A DNA stretch of 9,099 bases from CAJQQY01 sp964352225 (lineage in GTDB: Bacteria; Bacteroidota; Bacteroidia; Chitinophagales; Saprospiraceae), in contig CAYGRM010000280.1 in the NCBI GenBank assembly GCA_964352225.1, positions 1-9,099 of the forward strand, given 5' to 3'. Positions 6,932 through 9,099 of the stretch are shown one piece after another. Made by a program: the position numbers and the translations under genes. A model generated the notes under the pieces. That model was given only the letters and a program-made list of their open reading frames with translations, was not told the DNA's origin and did no database searches. Each line of letters starts with the position of its first letter. Position 1 is the first letter of the stretch.

Positions 6932-7427
6932 ATTGGCATAAAAGGGTAATTGGTCCAGTTTCGATAACATTACTTTTATTTCCTGCACGATCAACGATAT
7001 AAACTTCATACACCAAGGTATCCAAAAAAACTCCAGTTCCTACAAAGTCTGCTCCGCAACCATCAGGTGCTAAATCTGGGTCAGGATGAATGCAACAGGT
7101 AGTATTAACTGTGATATACATTTCTCCAGAGATTCCATTGCCAACTCCTTGTTCGGGAATCACAGGTGCCGCCGCAGTCAACAATTCAGAACCATCTCGT
7201 AAGTCCTTAAAAAATACGGAAGGCTCACCATCAATTCCAATATCTCCGTCACCATCAGTAAATGAAATTGTTAAAACTGTTTTATCTTCAAGACCACCAC
7301 CTTGTTGCATAGTATTTTTTGAGAAATTAATAAAGGCAATTTCAGGAGTATCCGAATAATCAGGTGGCTTGGTACAAGCGATAATCATCGCGATGGAAAG
7401 AAACAAAGTATATTTTAAGGCCTTCAT
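6930..7427 (-). CDS. Small conserved lipoprotein, function unknown
   Basis: A 165-aa protein with a lipoprotein signal peptide: MKALKY, a hydrophobic stretch, and a lipobox ending in IIAC with lipidated C18. It is therefore probably anchored to the outer or inner membrane facing the periplasm. The mature part is predicted all-beta, with an Asp/Gly-rich loop TDGDGDIG (57-64) that resembles a calcium-binding turn but is unproven. Four further cysteines (C111, C112, C124 and the penultimate residue C164) could form two disulfides. YEVYIVDRAGNKSN (140-153) resembles an Ig-like strand. I recall similar short proteins ending in ITLLC in Saprospiraceae genomes, none with known function. It is convergent with hemF, shares the hairpin at its 3' end, and has its own 150-bp upstream gap, so it is probably monocistronic. 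Confidence 0.8.
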   Translation of the reverse strand: MKALKYTLFLSIAMIIACTKPPDYSDTPEIAFINFSKNTMQQGGGLEDKTVLTISFTDGDGDIGIDGEPSVFFKDLRDGSELLTAAAPVIPEQGVGNGISGEMYITVNTTCCIHPDPDLAPDGCGADFVGTGVFLDTLVYEVYIVDRAGNKSNVIETGPITLLCQ

Positions 7428-7577
7428 AATTTTGGTATTTTTCTAATGATAAATAGGCTTTTTAATTTAACGGAAATCAACCTAATTTAGTTTAAGTTAC
7501 GATATAATACTATAAAAGGTTAATCGATCAGCGGTTATATTTATAGACGATGATTTTACTTAAATAGGTTGGATTTT
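7428..7577. other. AT-rich gap upstream of the lipoprotein gene
   Basis: These 150 bp must hold the lipoprotein's promoter and the 3' end of the Maf-M28 unit, since all three genes are on the minus strand. I find no exact TAnnTTTG box and no hairpin followed by a T-run. On the plus strand there is a TATAAT at about 7503-7508, but no gene follows it in that direction. No ORF or repeat can be supported. Confidence 0.4.
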
Positions 7578-8591
7578 TTATAAAAACTCCTTATTCGATT
7601 CTTTGTAAATAACCGCAGTTATCACTTGGCCAACTGCTTCCAAAGTTTTTACATCGATAACCTCCATATTATCTGCATGGGTATGATGATAAGCGCCAAA
7701 TCCAAAGTTTTCAGCTGGTAAACTAATAATATCTACCATGGGCATTCTAAAGTTTTTCATCACGAAAAAATGGTCGTCGGTAATCGTACCACCTGGTTTA
7801 TCTATAAAGTAATTATCTTTTTTCATAATAGAGGCAAGCTTCCAGATTTTATTGGTCAGCACTCCTGCATTACTCAAGGAGTAGCCTTCTTTATAAAATT
7901 TTGCATCCTTTGCGCCAACCATATCCAGCAAAATTCCATACTTGACATGCTCTCTTTTGAGGTGAGGATTACTTCCCCAATATTGAGAACCAAGTCCCCA
8001 ACTCTCTACATTACTACCTTTGTCGTCCCCATAATCTTCCGCATCAAAAAGGACAATATCGACACCCATTGGAATTGGATTTTTTTGTAATAATTTTGCA
8101 ATTTCCAACAATACTCCTACGCCACTTCCTGCGTCATCAGCTCCCAAGATTGGATCACTTTGTCGAAGAGGATCAGGATCTTTATCTGCAAATGGGCGAG
8201 TATCATAATGAGCAGATAAGATGATTCTTTCTTGTACCTTTGGATTGTATCGAGCGATAATATTAGTTGCATTTAGCTTGACATTATTAAAGGTAGTAGC
8301 CTTAAAATCTTGCTCAATTACTTCAGCTCCAAACGATTTGAATTGACTTACTAACCATTCTTTGCATTTTCGATGACCTTCCGTATTCGGAACTCTTGGC
8401 CCAAACGAAACTTGTTTAGCTACAAATTCTTTAGCTGCGTTCCCGTCAAATTTTGGAATTCGAACTATATTGTTTTCCTGGGGAACTAACATTTTCTCAT
8501 AATCATTATTCGGTTTTTCATTATTACATGCGGTAAAAACCAAAGCGCTGAGAACTATGAAAAAAATGGTTTTTGAAGAATAGTATTTCAT
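7578..8591 (-). CDS. M28-family zinc hydrolase lipoprotein, glutaminyl-peptide cyclotransferase-like
   Basis: A 337-aa lipoprotein: the signal peptide ends in the lipobox VFTAC with C22. The M28 alpha/beta catalytic domain carries AHYDTRP (H128, D130), GADDAGSGVGVLLEIA with D152/D153, FDAEDYG with E185, LLDMVG (D223), TDDHF (D272-H274) and HHTHADN with H305. The Asp-Glu-His pattern, the GLGSQYWGSNPH segment (199-210) and overall size resemble bacterial type of animal-like glutaminyl cyclases, which turn N-terminal glutamine of exported proteins into pyroglutamate using one zinc. That would suit Bacteroidetes, where many mature periplasmic proteins start with Gln after signal cleavage; the large Asp-box protein here would also start with Gln31. 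An M28 aminopeptidase is the alternative, and the sequence alone does not settle it. The gene follows maf by 9 bp, so the two are probably co-transcribed. Confidence 0.85.
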   Translation of the reverse strand: MKYYSSKTIFFIVLSALVFTACNNEKPNNDYEKMLVPQENNIVRIPKFDGNAAKEFVAKQVSFGPRVPNTEGHRKCKEWLVSQFKSFGAEVIEQDFKATTFNNVKLNATNIIARYNPKVQERIILSAHYDTRPFADKDPDPLRQSDPILGADDAGSGVGVLLEIAKLLQKNPIPMGVDIVLFDAEDYGDDKGSNVESWGLGSQYWGSNPHLKREHVKYGILLDMVGAKDAKFYKEGYSLSNAGVLTNKIWKLASIMKKDNYFIDKPGGTITDDHFFVMKNFRMPMVDIISLPAENFGFGAYHHTHADNMEVIDVKTLEAVGQVITAVIYKESNKEFL

Positions 8592-8600
8592 TATTATTTT

Positions 8601-9099
8601 TTAAAATTTCATTAATTCTTTGTAGACTTTTCGCATCGGCAAACCTACAATATTGGAATAAGTTCCTGTTACTTTTTTTATTTTGCAAAGTCCAATCCAT
8701 TCTTGAATGGCATAGGCACCTGCCTTGTCAAAAGGTTGAAAATTATCAACATAATAGTTGATTTCCTCGTCTGATAATTTATCAAAAACGACGGTAGAAA
8801 CTCCTTTGAAAACTCGCTTTTTATTTTTGGATAAAAGACAAACACCCGTAATAACTTGATGTGATTTTCCAGAAAGCGTTTTCAAAATATCAAACGCATC
8901 ATGAGCATCTTTTGGTTTGCCGAATATGGTATTTCCCATCACGACGGTTGTATCTGCAGTCAAGATTATTTCATCTGAGGTGATAAAATCTTTCACCTCT
9001 TCTGCTTTTTTCTCTGCTAGGAATTCTGCAACTTTTTCGGCAGGAAGAGTAGATGGATAAGTTTCTTCGATATCTTTGGTTTGGATATCAAATTGGAAT
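8601..9099 (-). CDS. maf: Maf-family nucleotide pyrophosphatase, partial (N-terminus outside window)
   Basis: The open frame runs without a stop from the window edge to TAA at 8601-8603, giving 165 visible residues. The N-terminus with the usual SxSPRR nucleotide-binding motif lies beyond 9099. Visible Maf signatures are DIQTKDIEETYPS near the edge, ILTADTTVV with the catalytic Asp, the FGKPKD segment, LSGKSHQVITGV, DKAGAYAIQ and the closing TGTYSNIVGLPM. Maf proteins hydrolyse non-canonical or excess nucleoside triphosphates (dTTP, UTP, modified pyrimidines) to the monophosphate and pyrophosphate in the cytosol. A shorter frame from the GTG at 8996 would lose the segment before ADTTVV, so that GTG is an internal valine. 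The gene is followed after 9 bp by the M28 gene. Confidence 0.93.
   Translation of the reverse strand, partial: FQFDIQTKDIEETYPSTLPAEKVAEFLAEKKAEEVKDFITSDEIILTADTTVVMGNTIFGKPKDAHDAFDILKTLSGKSHQVITGVCLLSKNKKRVFKGVSTVVFDKLSDEEINYYVDNFQPFDKAGAYAIQEWIGLCKIKKVTGTYSNIVGLPMRKVYKELMKF

Noticed and set aside
8601..8996. Complete 131-aa Maf starting at GTG 8996
   Set aside because: The frame continues upstream to the window edge with recognisable Maf sequence (DIQTKDIEETYPS), so the GTG is an internal valine and the gene is simply cut by the window.

Overview
The window looks like a chromosomal segment of a free-living, aerobic member of the Bacteroidetes, probably close to the Saprospiria. The evidence is its AT-rich composition, TAA stops throughout, near-absence of Shine-Dalgarno sequences, a candidate TAnnTTTG promoter box, a LytTR response regulator, a large Asp-box (VPS10/sortilin-like) exported protein and two lipoproteins. 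The lineage call is inference from gene content and my memory of related families, not from a database search.

Layout. On the minus strand: an exported 1053-aa Asp-box propeller protein (62-3223), a LytTR response regulator (3601-4371) and a uridine phosphorylase-like enzyme (start chosen at 5390, stop 4512). On the plus strand: an ArsC/Spx-like thioredoxin-fold protein (5519-5872) and oxygen-dependent coproporphyrinogen oxidase hemF (5967-6878). On the minus strand again: a small lipoprotein (6930-7427), an M28-family glutaminyl cyclase-like lipoprotein (7578-8591) and the C-terminal part of a Maf nucleotide pyrophosphatase running off the right edge (8601-9099). Maf and the M28 gene are 9 bp apart and are probably one transcription unit. 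The other genes appear to be separately transcribed housekeeping or envelope functions: pyrimidine salvage, heme synthesis, house-cleaning of non-canonical nucleotides, exported proteins and signalling. I see no pathway that links them all.

Non-coding DNA. The gaps are short, but three of them carry different palindromic or dispersed-looking repeats. The only gap over 300 bp (3224-3600) holds a 238-bp element with 11-bp perfect terminal inverted repeats and nested internal repeats, followed by a strong hairpin terminator. The arsC-hemF gap holds two further short palindromes. The convergent hemF/lipoprotein junction is a 13-bp perfect hairpin with CAGTAAG tandem units, and these units supply the last four codons and the stop of hemF. 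These repeats are the most unusual content. I found no CRISPR array, RNA gene, transposase, toxin-antitoxin or defence system, and no convincing evidence of a new multi-gene system.
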